A DNA stretch of 64,000 bases. It comes from Heloderma charlesbogerti (Eukaryota > Chordata > Lepidosauria > Squamata > Helodermatidae). Under the pieces are notes generated by a model that saw only the letters and a list, made by a program, of their open reading frames with translations, was not told the origin of the DNA and did no database searches. Below are positions 1 to 11,849 of the stretch, piece by piece (within the stretch, counting starts at the first letter, position 1; each line of letters starts with the position of its first letter). Made by a program: the position numbers and the translations under genes. Location of the stretch: the NCBI GenBank assembly GCA_026122225.1, contig JANEZZ010001909.1, positions 930,001 to 994,000 on the forward strand, given 5' to 3'.

Positions 1-2
1 GA

Positions 3-342
3 GGCTGGGTTCACACAGCACAACAACCCACACTCAGGGTTGAGTATGGGTTGACTGAAGGTTGTTGCTGAACCTGCTGTTGTACCACAGCTTCTTGCTT
101 TGTGTGAATCCAGCCGTGCTAAGAAAAAAACCTGGTTTGTTACCCACGAACAACCCACAAACAGAATCCATGGTTTGTTGTTAGGTTGTGAACTGTGGGT
201 TGTTCATGGTTAACAAACCATGGCTTGTTAGCATGGCTGGGTCCACACAGCATAACAACCCATGGTTCAACAACAACCCACGGTTCAATGACAACCCACA
301 CTCAACTCTGGGTGTGGGTTGTCGTGTTGTGTGAACCCAGCC
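3..342. mobile_element. CAACCCA-rich TIR element (composite MITE)
   Basis: Ends are inverted repeats (GGCTGGGTTCACACAGCAC at the left, the complement at 315-342, about 28 bp). The same terminus recurs inside at 101-116 and 236-263, so it looks like one element nested in, or duplicated with, another. The interior is built of AACAACCCA words on alternating strands. Related copies lie near 20,790 and 52,915. No ORF of note. Confidence 0.6.
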
Positions 343-410
343 AGAGAGGCATTGCGCTCTGAGCAATGGGCCCTCATGTCCTTTCTTAGGTTTAAAGTGC
401 GGGGCAGGTA

Positions 411-456
411 GAGTTGTAGTCCATCATCTGGGGGGCACCAGGTTGGGGAACGCTCT
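411..456. mobile_element. Half of a palindromic ACTCCCATC-type MITE
   Basis: GTTGTAGTCC-ATC-ATCTGGGGGGCACCAGGTTGGGGAAC is one arm of the element seen in full at 58,421-58,548. Confidence 0.5.
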
Positions 457-1085
457 AGTATGATCATGATTCTTGCCCAGGCTTTGGGTCGCTCTCTTCT
501 CCTCCGCATCCCGCTCCCTCCAGCCCATCAGCATCAGGAAGAAACATGCCCGGCAGTGCACAGTGCAGATTCTCACATCCTTCTCCGATCCTAGCAGCAC
601 ACCCAGCTGGTGTGCACATCAGCGGCTCCAATTATACACCCACTGGTGAGTTTGCAGCGATGTGTTCCCGCCCCCATATAGCCAGGCCCTGTTCATACAC
701 TCCAAGAAAGTGACTTACGCACAGACAGAGACACAATTGCAGGCCCAAACACACCCTCCCTCCCTCTCCCCCTTTCTTCTTTCGCATCCTCATCATCCCT
801 GAGTCATAAAGATGCACAGAGAGGCACACGCAGAAGCACATCTCTGATGCTGACACAAATGGAGCACATGCAAGAGTTTCCTTCTTCCCCAGGCCAAGCC
901 GAGACTCGATTGGTTCGGTACTTTTTTGTTTTTTGTAAATTAGAATCCTTGTGGTCCATTTTACGAAGCAAAAGTGCAGACTCAGGAATTCTTGACAGTT
1001 AAGCACAACTAATCTGTGTCAAGTGAGGCTGGGGGTACTCTGGCCGTCTCCGACCCAGGTCGCTCCAAACCAGAGCCAGCGTCAA
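457..1085. other. Unassigned sequence
   Basis: No gene or repeat recognised. It is C/T-rich on the plus strand around 740-790. Open frames here lack any recognisable domain. Confidence 0.5.
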
Positions 1086-1436
1086 AAGTAGGCCTGGTCG
1101 GGCACCTGTCATGGGCCCACACCCCAGCAGGGGCCCACTGACAAGAGCTCCCTGGCCTTGCTCCTCCTATTCCCCCTTGCAACTTGCTTGTTCACCTGCC
1201 TCTCGCTCTGGCCCAGACAACGGAGGTGGTGAGAAGGGGGAGCAGGAGATGCCGCGGCCTGCTTGCTCCCTGGCTCTCTCTACCTGTCAAGCAAGCAAGT
1301 GGGAGCCATGCTGAGGAAGAGGAGGAGGAGCAAAAGCAGCTGGTGATAATGGCAGTGCGAAGATAGACTCACTGTGGGAGGGGGACCATTGAGGGCATCT
1401 TTCCTAAGGGCCCTCCAAAATCTGGAGCCCGCACTG
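1086..1436 (+). repeat. GC-rich interspersed repeat, copy a
   Basis: About 350 bp starting AGTAGGCCTGGTCGGGCACC and ending CCCTCCAAAATCTGGAG. It recurs at 22,905 (minus), 32,165, 32,272 and 47,790. Shared cores include CCTCTCGCTCTGGCCCAGAC and GATGCCGCGGCCTGCT. Family not recognised; no TIR or tRNA promoter seen. Confidence 0.65.
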
Positions 1437-2995
1437 TTCCAGATCGGTTCCAGCTTCTTCCTTCTGATGAAGTGGACAAGGTGCTTTCTTCTGTAAGGCC
1501 GACCACCTGCTTACTTGATCCTTGCCCATCTTGGCTCATTATGAGCTGCAGAGAGAGGCCGGGTGAGGAGATCAAGGCGGTGGTGAATGCCTCCCTTGAG
1601 GAGGGAGTGATGCCATCAGCCCTCAAGGAGGCAGTGATCAGACCGCTTTTTAAAAAGCCCTCCTTGGATACCCAAGTTCTGAACAACTTTTGCCCAGTCT
1701 CGAATCTGCCATTTTTAGGCAAGGCGATTGAGCGGGTGGTGGCGATGCAGTTGAAGGCACACTTGGAAGAAGCCGATTATCTAGATCCATTTCAGTCAGG
1801 CTTCAGACCTGGGCATGGGACAGAAACGGCCTTCGTCGCCTTGGTGGATGATATGAGGAGGGCTCTGGATAGGGGTGAATGCTCCTTCCTTGTTCTCCTT
1901 GACCTCTCAGCGGCTTTTGATACCATTGACCACGGTATCCTCCTGGACTGCCTGGAGGGGTTGGGCATTGGAGACACTATGTTATGGTGGTTCTGGTCCT
2001 TCCTCTCTGGCAGGTACCAGAGGGTAGCACTGGGAGAGGCAGTTTAGGACCTGTGGCCACTCACTTGTGGGATGCCACAGGGTTCCATCCTCTCCCCGAT
2101 GCTATTTAACATCTATGTGAAGCCGCTGGGGGCTATCATCAGGAGGTTTGGAGTGCGGATGACACGCAGCTCTAACTCTCATTCAGATCTTCACCAAGGT
2201 TGGCCGTAGAATCCCTGTCCAAATGTCTGGAGATGGTGAGTGGCTGGATGTGGAGGAACAAGCTGAACCCTGACAAGACCGAGGTACTTTTGGTGAGAGA
2301 CAAGAGGAGGCTGGAGGATGTTGACCTGGTGTTGAATGGGGTATGGTTACCCTTGAAAGACCAGGTCCGCAGCCTGGGGGTCATTTTGGACTCCCAGCTG
2401 TCCATGGAGGCTCAGGTGTCAGCTGTGAGCCGGACAGTGCTGTATCAACTCCATCTGATACGGCGGCTGCGCCCCTACCTTCGCAACCATCGGCTCCCAT
2501 CGGTAGTACGTGCCCTGGTCTCCTCTCGTTTGGACTACTGTAATGCGCTCTACGTGGGGTTACCCTTGAAGACAGTTCGGAAGCTGCAGCTGGTACAGAA
2601 CGCGGCGGCTCGCCTGATTAAAGGCAGCCACTGGCGAGATCACATCACTCCAGTGCTGAAGGAGCTGCACTGGCTACCAGTTGTTTTCCGGGCCAAATTC
2701 AAGGTGTTGGTTTTGACCTTTAAACCCCTATATGGTTCCAGCCCAGCCTATCTCAAGGAGCACCTCCAGCAACACCAGATAGGCCGCTCAACAAGATCAG
2801 CCTCAGATGGCCTTCTCTCTGTCCCATCAGCCAGGACAGCTAGGCTGGTGAGGATGAAGGAAAGGGCCTTCTTTGTGGTGGCCCCCACTCTGTGGAACTC
2901 CCTCCCTAGGGAACTCCGCCATGCCCCCTCTTTAATGAGCTTCCGCCACGCATTAAAAACCTGGTTGTTCAGGCAGGCATTTGGGGTGGGCTAGA
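1437..2995 (+). pseudogene. L2-clade LINE reverse-transcriptase remnant
   Basis: Two open stretches (1,472-2,047 and 2,200-2,994) and the region between encode a decayed L2-type ORF2. RT motifs are visible: LLDLSAAFDTIDH (motif A), MPQGSILSPMLFNIY in a shifted frame near 2,075, and ADDTQL followed by a stop near 2,160 (motif C, damaged). The C-terminal part is long and typical of L2: SRLDYCNALYVGLP, LQLVQNAAARL, HITPVLKELHWLPV, APTLWNSLP. The 5' end is missing. Its 3'UTR is interrupted by a BovB at 2,996 and resumes at 6,207. Confidence 0.85.
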
Positions 2996-3003
2996 GTAAT
3001 TTT

Positions 3004-6000
3004 GTCCGCTTCATGGATCACTGCCTTGTTGTGGCGAAGGGGCTTGCGTAACTCAGTGAAGCCATAAGCTATGCCGTGCAGGGCCACCCAAGATGGACAG
3101 GTCATGGCGGAGAGTTCTGACAAAATGTGATCCACTGGAGAAGGAAATGGCAACCCACTCCAGAATTCTTGCCAAGAAAACCCCATGGAACGTATCACAA
3201 GGCTAAAAGATATGACGCCAGAAGATGAGCCCCTCAGGTCGGAAGGTGTCCAATATACTACTGGGGAAGAGCAGAGGGAATTTCCAAGTAGCACCAGAAA
3301 GAGTGAAGCGGCTGGGCCAAAGCCGAAAGGACACTCAGCTGTGGATGTGTCTGGTGGTGAAAAGAAAGTCTGATGCTGTAAAGAACAATATTGTTTAGGA
3401 ACCTGGAATGTCAGATCAATGAATCAAGGTAAGCTGGAGATGGTCAAACATGAGATGGCAAGATTGAACATCGACATCTTGGGAATCAGCGAACTAAAAT
3501 GGACAGGCATGGGCGAATTTAATTCAGGTGACCATCATATCTACTACTGTGGGCAAGAATCCCTTAGAAGAAATGGAGTAGCACTCATAGTCAACAAAAG
3601 GGTGGGAAAAGCAGTACTGGGGTACAATCTCAAAAACGATAGAATGATCTCAGTATGAATCCAACGCAAACCATTCAACATCACAGTAATTCAAGTCTAT
3701 GCCCCAACCACTGAGGCCGAAGAAGCTGAGGTTGATCGGTTCTATGAAGACCTACAACACCTTCTAGAACTAACACCAAAAAAAGATGTCCTCTTCATCA
3801 TAGGGGATTGGAATGCTAAAGTAGGAAGTCAAGAAATAACCGGAATAACAGGCAAGCATGGCCTTGGTGTACAAAATGAAGCAGGACAAAGGCTAATAGA
3901 GTTTTGCCAAGAGAACACGCTGATCATAGCAAACACTCTTTTCCAACAGCACAAGAGACGACTCTACACATGGACATCACCAGATGGTCAATATGGAAAT
4001 CAGATTGATTATGTCCTTTGCAGCCAAAGATGGAGAAGCTCTATACAGTCAGTCAAAACAAGACCTGGAGCTGACTGTGGCTCAGATCATGTTGCAAAAT
4101 TTCAGCTTAAATTGAAGAACGTAGGGAAAACCACTAAACCATTCAGGTATGATCTAAATTATATCCCTTATGAATATACAATGGAGGTGAAGAATAGATT
4201 TCAGGGATTAGACCAGATAGACAAAGTGCCTGAGGAACTATGGACAGAGGTCCATAACATTGTTCAGGAGGCAGCAACTAAATCCATCCCAAAGAAAAAG
4301 CAATGCAAGAAAGCAAAGTGGCTGTCTGATGAGGCTTTACAAGTAGCTGAGGAAAGAAGGGAAGCGAAAAGCAAGGGAGAAAGGAGAAGATATATCCAAC
4401 TGAATGCAGAGAATAGAGCAAGGAGAGACAAGAAGGCCTTCTGAAATGAACAATGCAAAGAAATCGAGGAAAACAATAGAATGGGAAAGACTACAGATCT
4501 TTTCGAGAAAATCGGAGATCTCAAGGGAACGTTTTGTGCAAAGACCGGCATGATAAAGGACAAAGAAGGCAGGGACCTAACAGAAGCAGATGAGATTAAG
4601 AAGAGGTGGAAAGAATATACAGAAGAACTATACAGGAAAGATCTGAATGTCCCTGATAGCCATGATAGTGCAGTCACTGAACTTGAGCCGGACATCCTCG
4701 AGAGTGAAGTCAAGTGGGCCATAGGAAGCATTACTAACAACAAAGCTAGCAGAGATGACAGTATTCCAGCTGAGCTATTTAAAATCCTAAAAGATGATGC
4801 TGTTAAAGTGCTGCACTCAATATGCCAACACATTTGGAACACTCAACAGTGGCCACAAGACTGGAAAAGGTCAGTTTACATTCCAGTTCCAAAGAAGGGC
4901 AATGCCAAAGAGTGTTCAAACTACCGTACAATTGCACTCATTTCACATGCCAGCAAGGTTATGCTCAAAATCCTACAAGCTAGGCTTCAGCAGTATGTGA
5001 ACCGAGAACTACCGGAAGTACAAGCTGGGTTTCGAAGAGGCAGAGGAACTAGAGATCAAATCGCCAACATTTGCTGGATCATGGAGAAAGCAAGAGAATT
5101 CCAGAAAAACGTCTATTTCTGCTTCATTGACTACACTAAAGCCTTTGATTGTGTGGATCACAACAAACTGGCAAATTCTTAAAGAGATGGGAGTACCAGA
5201 CCACCTTACCTGTCTCCTGAGAAACCTGTACGAGGGCCAAGAAGCAACAGTAAGAACCAGACATGGAACAACCGATTGGTTCAAAATTGGGAAAGGAGTA
5301 CGACAAGGCTGCATATTGTCACCCTGCTTATTTAACTTATATGCAGAGTACATCATGAGAAACGTCGGGTTGGATGAATCACAGGTCGGAATTAAGATTG
5401 CTGGGAGAATTATCAACAACCTGAGATACGCAGACGATACCACCCTAATGGCAGAAAGCGAAGAGGATCTCAAGAGCCTCTTGTTGAGGGTGAAAGAGGA
5501 GTGTGCAAAAGCTGGTCTGAAACTCAACATTACAAAAACTAAAATCATGGCATCTGGCCCCATCACTTCCTGGCATATAGAAGGGGAAGAAATGGAAGCA
5601 GTGACAGATTTTACTTTCTTGGGCTCCAAGATCACCGCAGACGGTGACTGTAGCCATGAAATTCAAAGACGCTTGCTCCTTGGGAGGAAAGCTATGGCAA
5701 ACCTAGACAGCACAGTAAGAAGCAGAGACATCACCTTGCCGACAAAGGTTCGTATAATCAAAGCTATGGTTTTCCCAGTAGCAACGTATCGCTGTGAGAG
5801 CTGGACTATAAGGAAGGCTGAGCGCCGAAGAATTGATGCTTTCGAACTGTGGTGCTGGAGAAGACTCTTACGAGTCCCCTGGACTGCAAGGAGGTCCAAT
5901 CAGTCAATCCTAAAGGAAATCAACCCTGACTGCTCATTGGAAGGACAGATACTGAAGCTGAAGCTCAAATATTTTGGCCACCTAATGCGAAGAGAAAACT

Positions 6001-6206
6001 CCCTGGAAAAGACCCTGATGCTGGGAAAGATTGAAGGCAAAAGGAGAAGGGGACGGCAGAGGATGAGATGGCTAGATAGCATCACAGATGCAGTGAATAT
6101 GAACTTGAGCACGCTCCGGGAGAGAGCGCAGGACAGGAAGGCCTGGCGTGCTATGGTCCATGGGGTCACGAAGAGTCGGACACGACTTAATGACTGAACA
6201 ACAAGG
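3004..6206 (+). mobile_element. BovB (RTE) LINE, near full length, inactive; copy 1
   Basis: Starts TTCATGGATCACTGCCTTG shortly after 3,004 and ends ACTGAACAACAAG. Target duplication GTAATTTT at 2,996-3,003 and 6,207-6,214, in the 3'UTR of an older L2. It is about 3.2 kb, the same span as the intact copies at 28,179 and 37,310, so it is not 5'-truncated but is mutated. Confidence 0.93.
3073..6197 (+). pseudogene. BovB ORF, broken (endonuclease + reverse transcriptase), copy 1
   Basis: The frame can be followed from 3,073 but is interrupted by stops at 3,371 (TGA), 3,656 (TGA) and 4,442 (TGA), by a 9-nt loss just after the SDH motif near 4,089 that leaves SDHVAKF, and by a 2-nt deletion near 5,168 that shifts frame inside the RT. 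Intact motifs include [51 protein letters not shown] and [11 protein letters not shown]. It cannot make a full protein. Confidence 0.92.
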
Positions 6207-6345
6207 GTAATTTTAGAAATGTGATGTTTTTAATGTTGAATTTTATTGTATGAACTGTTTTTATTCTTGTACATCGTCCAGAGTGGCTGGGTGACCAGCC
6301 AGATGGGCGATGAATAAATTTAATAAATAATGATGATGATGATGT
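6207..6345 (+). mobile_element. L2 LINE 3' end (continuation of the copy at 1,437-2,995)
   Basis: After the BovB the L2 3'UTR continues to its tail ATAAATTTAATAAATAATGATGA, a microsatellite tail typical of L2. The split halves share GTAATTTT at the junctions. Confidence 0.8.
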
Positions 6346-6357
6346 GTGGCTTTGGAA

Positions 6358-6655
6358 AATAAGAACATAAGGGTCCTGCTGGATCAGACCAAGGGTCCAT
6401 CTAGTCCAGCATTCTGTTCACACAGTGGCCAACCAGCTGCCCATGGGAAACCCACAAGCAGGACAGGAGTGCAACAGCACCCTCCCGCCAATGTTCCCCA
6501 GCAACTGGTGTACATAAGGAGGTAGCATACAGCCATCAGGACTTGTAGCCATTGATAGCCTTCTCTTCCATGAGTTTGTCCGGTCCCCTTTTATGAGTTT
6601 GTCTGGTCCCCTTTTATGAATTCATCCCCTCTGTGAATTTGTCCAATCCCCATCA
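6358..6655 (-). mobile_element. CR1 LINE 3' end
   Basis: Reads on the minus strand as the CR1 3' region, ending TGGATCAGACC...AAGAACATAAG in plus orientation (GGTCCATCTAGTCCAGC core). A short direct repeat, GAGTTTGTC(C/T)GGTCCCCTTTTATG, lies at 6,570-6,620. Other copies are at 16,027 and 53,840. Confidence 0.75.
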
Positions 6656-7011
6656 TTACACTTACAACTCCCATTGCTCGCTGAGATGATAGGAACTGGA
6701 ATCTGACCTTTGGAGGGACCCAGGTTGGGAAAGGCCGGTGCACAGCCTTCCTTCAGCACATAAGATCTTCCTCGATGGATCCTCCTCCTGTCCCCCTACA
6801 CGTCTCAAGACAAGATATTCTTCACAGCCATGGAGACGACAGACCTGTACGGTGTGCGTTCTGCAGCTGTGCAGTGGCATGTAAAATCTGAACACAGTGC
6901 CAAAAGGGAGGGCAAGAGAGGATTTGCATGAACTGTGCATATGTTAACTTATATGTACATAGAGGTAACTTTAGAAATCCTTCCATCACAGGGGTGCAGA
7001 AACCTGGGGCC

Positions 7012-7088
7012 ATATCTGCATTGAGCAGGGGGTTGGACTCAATGGCCTTGTAGGCCCCTTCCAACCCTACTATTCCATGATTCTATGA
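7012..7088 (+). mobile_element. CR1 LINE extreme 3' tail
   Basis: GGTTGGACTCAATGGCCTTG then CCTTCCAACCCTACTATTCC and the diagnostic octamer-type tail ATTCCATGATTCTATGAT. 5'-truncated to under 100 bp. Confidence 0.8.
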
Positions 7089-7345
7089 TCTGGCCCTCTG
7101 GGGACCCCAATCCAGCACTCCAGGTTTCTCCAGAAGGCCACACCTCCTCCCCAGATGCTAATATTTGGGTGGTTTCCTGGCTTTTATATAGTTTCTTTCC
7201 CCCATTCTGAAAGGTTGAACTACCTCTCCTAAGGCTTAGTTCCTGGCAGTAAGAGCTTTCACCTGAAATATGCTGGTATTTTAGCTCCACTCCTTTTGCC
7301 TTCAGCTCCATCCACTATTGGAATATGGCCCTCGAGCTTCACCAA
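7089..7345 (-). mobile_element. hAT-like MITE (CAGGGGTG family), partial
   Basis: Minus-strand copy of the element seen complete at 9,644-10,007: shared blocks TTTGGGTGGTTTCCTGGCTTTT, CTGAAAGGTTGAAC and TTCCTGGCAGTAAGAGCTT. One terminus (AGAGGTTCTGCACGCCTCT) is degraded. Confidence 0.6.
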
Positions 7346-7529
7346 AATGGAATTTGGCTGCAAGAGGTTCTGCACGCCTCTTCTATAATTTAAACAGAAA
7401 TACAATATATCTCACCCTAGTGGGGAAGACTGTGATCACGTGACCTGTACGCCTTCCTGCTCAGTCTGTTCCCCAGGTGCCGATACCTGTGGGTGGGCAT
7501 CTCCAAGACCCCTGCTCTGCTCCCATCAG

Positions 7530-7612
7530 CTTTAGCCAGCATAGCCAATGGCGAAGGATCGTGGAAGTTGTAGGCCAGAACATCTGGAGGGCCACACATT
7601 GCCCAGCCCTGA
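7530..7612. mobile_element. Palindromic ACTCCCATC-type MITE
   Basis: CTCCCATCAGCTTTAGCCAG then GGAAGTTGTAGGCCAGAACATCTGGAGGGCCACA; two inverted arms around a short centre. Confidence 0.55.
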
Positions 7613-8316
7613 ACTGAAGGATGCCTTCCAATAGAGGTCTTTCTTCCATAAAGTAGGACACATGGCCTCCTTTAGGTGTAGGATTCAAACATCCTGAGAA
7701 TCGTCTTTGAAAAGGAAGCAAGTTTCTAGGCCTTATGGTTGAAAAAGGTAGGATGTGCATCTGATGCCTGGCGGAAACTCAGGCACCAGAGGGGGCTGGC
7801 TGGATGGGTGGAAACGGAGCAGGATTTCCAGCACCACCTGGAGTGTTTCGTCCTTGCTAACGCTTAGCAGGAGCATATGAACAGGATGTTCTGGCCACCA
7901 GGCTGGCCGACCATGCCTTTGTAAGGCAGAGCACTGGTCAAGAATCCACATTGGTTTGCTGATGGGAGCAAATGGTCCTTTTGAGATAATCCAGAATCCC
8001 TCTGTGTTTTTGAGGGAGAGTGTGGAGAAGGCGACACCCTCCCCTGTCACATGCAACCCCCGCTGCGAAGAGGGAGGGAGTGGACCTGAGTGTGCAGGTG
8101 ACTGATTTCTCTTTTATTTCCCTTTGGATGGATTAACTTGGCTTTTTTGTTTTGTTTATCTCCTATTAGGAGATGGATGATTATATTCTCTTTCTCAATC
8201 CCTCTCTGTTTGTGCAGTTTCCCCCTTCAACTCCTATCTCCTTCTGTCTCGGGTGTGTTTTGTTTTAAGATTTCCAAAGGGGTAGTCATGTCTGTCCATT
8301 GCAGCAAAACCAACCG
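7613..8316. other. Unassigned sequence
   Basis: No gene or repeat recognised with confidence; no splice-bounded conserved exon seen. Confidence 0.45.
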
Positions 8317-8645
8317 AGAGCTTTTCTACATGTTAATCAGCTGTTAATCTGCTGTATCTACTTTCAGTTTCATCACAGAATTGAGGTCCAAGCACTAAAG
8401 GAGGGTTTCCTTTCCTGCTTTTGCACCATGTAACCTCTAGGTGGCACTGTGGTATAGCAGAATAGCACAAATACAAAAGAGGAAATCACGCTTACTTTCA
8501 CCACCAGAAATAATACCTATTTTCCTTGCTCTAAAAAACCCCCAAAGTGTGCTAGTTAGACACAGAAGTGAAACTTGGAGGGTCATGAGGCCATGAACAA
8601 ACTGTGTTGTCAGAGGGAATGAATATGCAGACGGTAGAGACAGTG
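8317..8645 (+). mobile_element. hAT-like MITE family A (GAGCTTTTCTACA), partial
   Basis: Begins GAGAGCTTTTCTACATG and contains GTATCTACTTTCAGTTTCAT, AACCTCTAGGTGGCACTGTG and AATAGCACAAATAC, shared with copies at 16,588, 23,609 and 26,185. The 3' terminus is unclear. Confidence 0.65.
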
Positions 8646-8654
8646 ATAATTACC

Positions 8655-8800
8655 TTAACATAAACCAACAAAGGGTCTTCTGGCACCTGAAAGATGAACA
8701 CATTTATTCAGGCCTAAGCTTTCGTGGGCACTATCCACTTCATCAGATGCCTGAGTGTCCACTAAAGTTTAGGCCAGAATAAATGTGTTTTAGTTAAGGT
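8655..8800. mobile_element. Inverted-repeat element with CTTTCGTGGGCA core
   Basis: Arms 'AACACATTTATTCAGGCCTAA' (about 8,697) and 'TTTAGGCCAGAATAAATGTGTTTT' (about 8,770) flank ACTTCATCAGATGC. Similar fragments occur at 33,345-33,430 and 44,220-44,290. Confidence 0.5.
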
Positions 8801-8909
8801 GTCACAAGATTCCTTGTTTTTGCTGAAACAGACTTATAAGGATACCCCTTCTGGAAATTATTACCTCAGTAGTCGCCATTCACAAAACCTGGCTGCTTTA
8901 ACACAGATA

Positions 8910-8963
8910 TTCTTGCAATGTTGAACTGATTGACAATTCTTGCAATGTTGAACTGATTGACAT
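8910..8963 (+). repeat. 27-bp tandem duplication
   Basis: ATTCTTGCAATGTTGAACTG-ATTGACA occurs twice head to tail with almost no change, suggesting a recent slippage or short duplication. Confidence 0.8.
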
Positions 8964-9643
8964 ACATACTGTGATTTTAAGCAAAAAAACCCCACAAACC
9001 TTTGTCCTTATTCAAACCACAGAAGATACAGTTGAATTTCTTGATGAACTGCATTTCAGTGATTTCGCATTTAGCACTGTCTTTGAAATGCCTTTAAGGA
9101 ACTGTTTTAAATTCGTGAGCTTTCGGGCAGCTGTGTGTGCGTCTCAGTGTGTTCATCTCTGACAGCAAAGCTAGGCAATGATGTATAGCCCCAGGGCTAC
9201 AGGTGTCTTTGGCTTGATTTCAAAAGCTCTTTCCAAGTGATCCACTCTTGCAAGAGCTATCGGTCCCTCTTTAGGCAACCTGTTGGGTAATGTCGGAGCG
9301 GGGAAGAGGGCGTGTCAGAAAGGGAGAGAGAGGAAAGAGATGACCCTGCCCAGTTTGGCACTGACTCCACCCACTGCTGGCATGTCCTGCCCCTGATTAC
9401 AAGGGAATGTAGTCCTCGCCAGAAAAAGCTTCCCCGCCTCTGATGTACAGCACCTAACATGACGAGGAGGAGGAGGTGAAGCAATTGTAGAAGAGTGCCA
9501 ATCACAATTTCTTGCCATCTGACCTACCTCACGGGGTTGATGTGAGGATAAAATGGGGGCGGGGGTTGAGGAAGGACCAAGTATCCCACTCGGAGCCTCT
9601 TGAAGTGAAGGAGGGATTTTTGCAATAATTGCAATAATTAAAA

Positions 9644-10007
9644 CAGGGGTGTTGAACCTCTTTCAGCCTGAGGCTCGAATTCAGTTTCAGAAGAGCTCTT
9701 GGGGGCCACATTCCAGTGGTGGGCAAAAAGGGTGGGGCTAAAAATACAAATAAAGATGTCAGCTTGATCGAGCTTAAAGATTTACTGCCAGCAACTAAGT
9801 CTCAGGAAGGGAATTTCAACCTTTCAGAATGGCAAAAAGAAAAGAAAAAACCTGTGCGGAAGCTGGGAAACCACCCAACAACCAGTGGTTGAGGGAAAGG
9901 GGTGGGACCAGAGGAAGGGGTGTGTCTATCTGCGGAGCCCCAGAGGGCCAGATTTGGCCCCCCAGAGGGCCAGATTTGGCACCCCGGCCTGAAGTTCCCC
10001 ACCCCTG
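9644..10007 (+). mobile_element. hAT-like MITE, complete copy (CAGGGGTG family)
   Basis: Begins CAGGGGTGTTGAACCTCTTT and ends GTTCCCCACCCCTG, so the termini are inverted CAGGGGTG...CACCCCTG. Flanks AATTAAAA / AAATAAAC only weakly suggest an 8-bp duplication. An internal 19-bp direct repeat (CAGAGGGCCAGATTTGGC) lies at 9,945-9,983. Non-coding. Relatives are at 7,089, 26,505, 33,200, 34,023, 44,305 and 50,313. Confidence 0.75.
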
Positions 10008-10589
10008 AAATAAACTGACAGGGGCCTTTTAAAACTTACATTGGTACAAAAACTCCCTTGTATCCAAAATCCTCTGTCGTTCTGTTCTTTTATCTTCAGA
10101 AATAATTCTACAGAGGTACCAGGCTTAAGTTCGCACCGAGATCCAAGAAATATCCATGGTTCGCCATCATCAGCAAACAGGCTTGAGGCAGAGATGCAAA
10201 ACCGAGGCGGGAACACAACTGTGCCTCCAACGTGACACGCAAGAGACCGAGATGTACATGGCCAAAACATTTCTCTCTTTCTCTCTGTCTCAACTCCAGT
10301 GCCCTAAATATGAGGTAAGGCAAGAAATCTGTTGCTCCAGGGCACTGTGAAAAACAGATCAAACAGAAGGCAGCAAAATCTGAACAGAAGCAAAATCTGG
10401 GCAAAACTGCCTCAGGCGCAATGGACAGGAGCGTCACCTGCTGAACTTCTGCCCAACTTGCAACTATTCAAAAAAGCATGGGGCAGTAGAAAAACAAAAT
10501 GAAGATGCAACAGCACCACTTGCTACAGCCTAATCTCTTTTCCCTGGTTTTGCCTTTCCTGTATAGGAGGGAGGCCTAGTCGCATTATC

Positions 10590-10720
10590 TTATATTAATG
10601 GTGTTTGGCTTTTATGCCCCTTTATGGCCAAAGCGCCTCAAAGCGACCCACAAGAAAGTTGACGTCCACAGTTTAGAAACAAAAACAAAACATAGCCCAA
10701 TTGCAAGTACAGAGCAAAGC
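10590..10720 (-). mobile_element. LINE 3'-tail fragment (probably L2)
   Basis: GGCTTTTATGCCCCTTTATGG...AAGCGCCTCAAAGCGACCCA followed by A-rich sequence, the usual antisense look of an L2 3'UTR. Old and diverged. Confidence 0.35.
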
Positions 10721-11045
10721 TTGCTGCTAGGGTTGCCAGCTTCTTAAACCGGTGCTGACCTGCACCCTTAAGTGCAGCTTGTTACTCAGGCAGAAATTCT
10801 GCAGGTGAAGCTTTTTCCTGGCAGGGAACTTCGAGCGCTTCGCCTATCTAATTCTTGCCTGTCCAGTTGCAGTGAAAGGCACCAGAGCAGAGGGAGAGTG
10901 GCAGTCCACAAACAGGGCTCGTGTACCTCTTGGATACTTGTAGAGAAATGAGAATGGGGAAAGGAGCAGATTTTTCTGCCCCTTGCACCAGCCTGGCAAA
11001 GAAAAAAAAAATCCTCTCCACTGTTCAATATATGGGGAAGAAGCC

Positions 11046-11159
11046 CTCTCCTTCAGGTGCTGAAGCACCTTGGAGAGCTCCTCTAGAGTTCTGACTGGTT
11101 CTGACTGAAACCCAGAGTGGATTCACTGCCCCACTGACATCAGAGACACCTGCCTCCAC
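11046..11159 (+). mobile_element. Half copy of palindromic CAGTGGAGGCTGG hAT-like MITE
   Basis: TAGAGTTCTGACTGGTTCTG, ACTGAAACCCAGAGTGGATT and the terminus CCTGCCTCCACTG. Only one arm plus the centre is present; a two-armed copy is at 22,344. Confidence 0.7.
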
Positions 11160-11257
11160 TGCTCCTAACCTGACCACCTTGGCATTCATTGGCGCCTTCC
11201 TTCAGTGTGTGTCTTCCTGCTCTAGTGGAGCCCCAAAACAGCCTTCCACAACTTGAT

Positions 11258-11350
11258 GCCCCCCCCCGGTGTTTTGGACTGCAACTCCCAGCATTCCTGA
11301 GGCTGGGGCTGATGGACAGCGTCTGGCAGGGACCAGATTGGCCCAGGCTG
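11258..11350. mobile_element. Palindromic ACTCCCATC-type MITE, diverged
   Basis: GTTTTGGACTGCAACTCCCA followed by GCTGGGGCTGATGG; flanked by poly-C runs. Confidence 0.45.
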
Positions 11351-11849
11351 CCCTCAGTCTTCCACTGTTTATGTCTGCCTCCCCGGGGAGGTTCCTGTGC
11401 CCCCCCCCCCGGCCCGTCCTTCAGATGCCAAGCACCCGGCCCCGACCTTCACCTGGCTGGGCCTGAACTAGTCCGGCCTCATTCCTGTCTTGTTATGGGA
11501 GGCACCTCCTTGCGAGTGAGCCCTGGAGCACAACTGCAGATGGAGCCTTGAGACATGGGACAGGCGTGGGGTCCCCGAGGAGCTCCCCAGAAGCCCGCCC
11601 TTCCTCGGGCTGGCAGCCCCTGAAAGGCCTGAGCCCCCAACGCAAAAGGGGCAGCCCCCAAGAAGAGCACTCCGTATAGCTGGCCAAACGTCTTTGGGAG
11701 GTGACTTGCACAGGCTGCGGAGTGCCGGGGTAAGTGGACTGTGGGAATCACCTGTTGGGGGAGGGGGTGTGAGGGAGGATTCCTGCCCCTTTGACAGGGA
11801 TTAAGGACGCAATCCTCTGCCGGTTCAGACAGAACGACTCCCAGCATTC

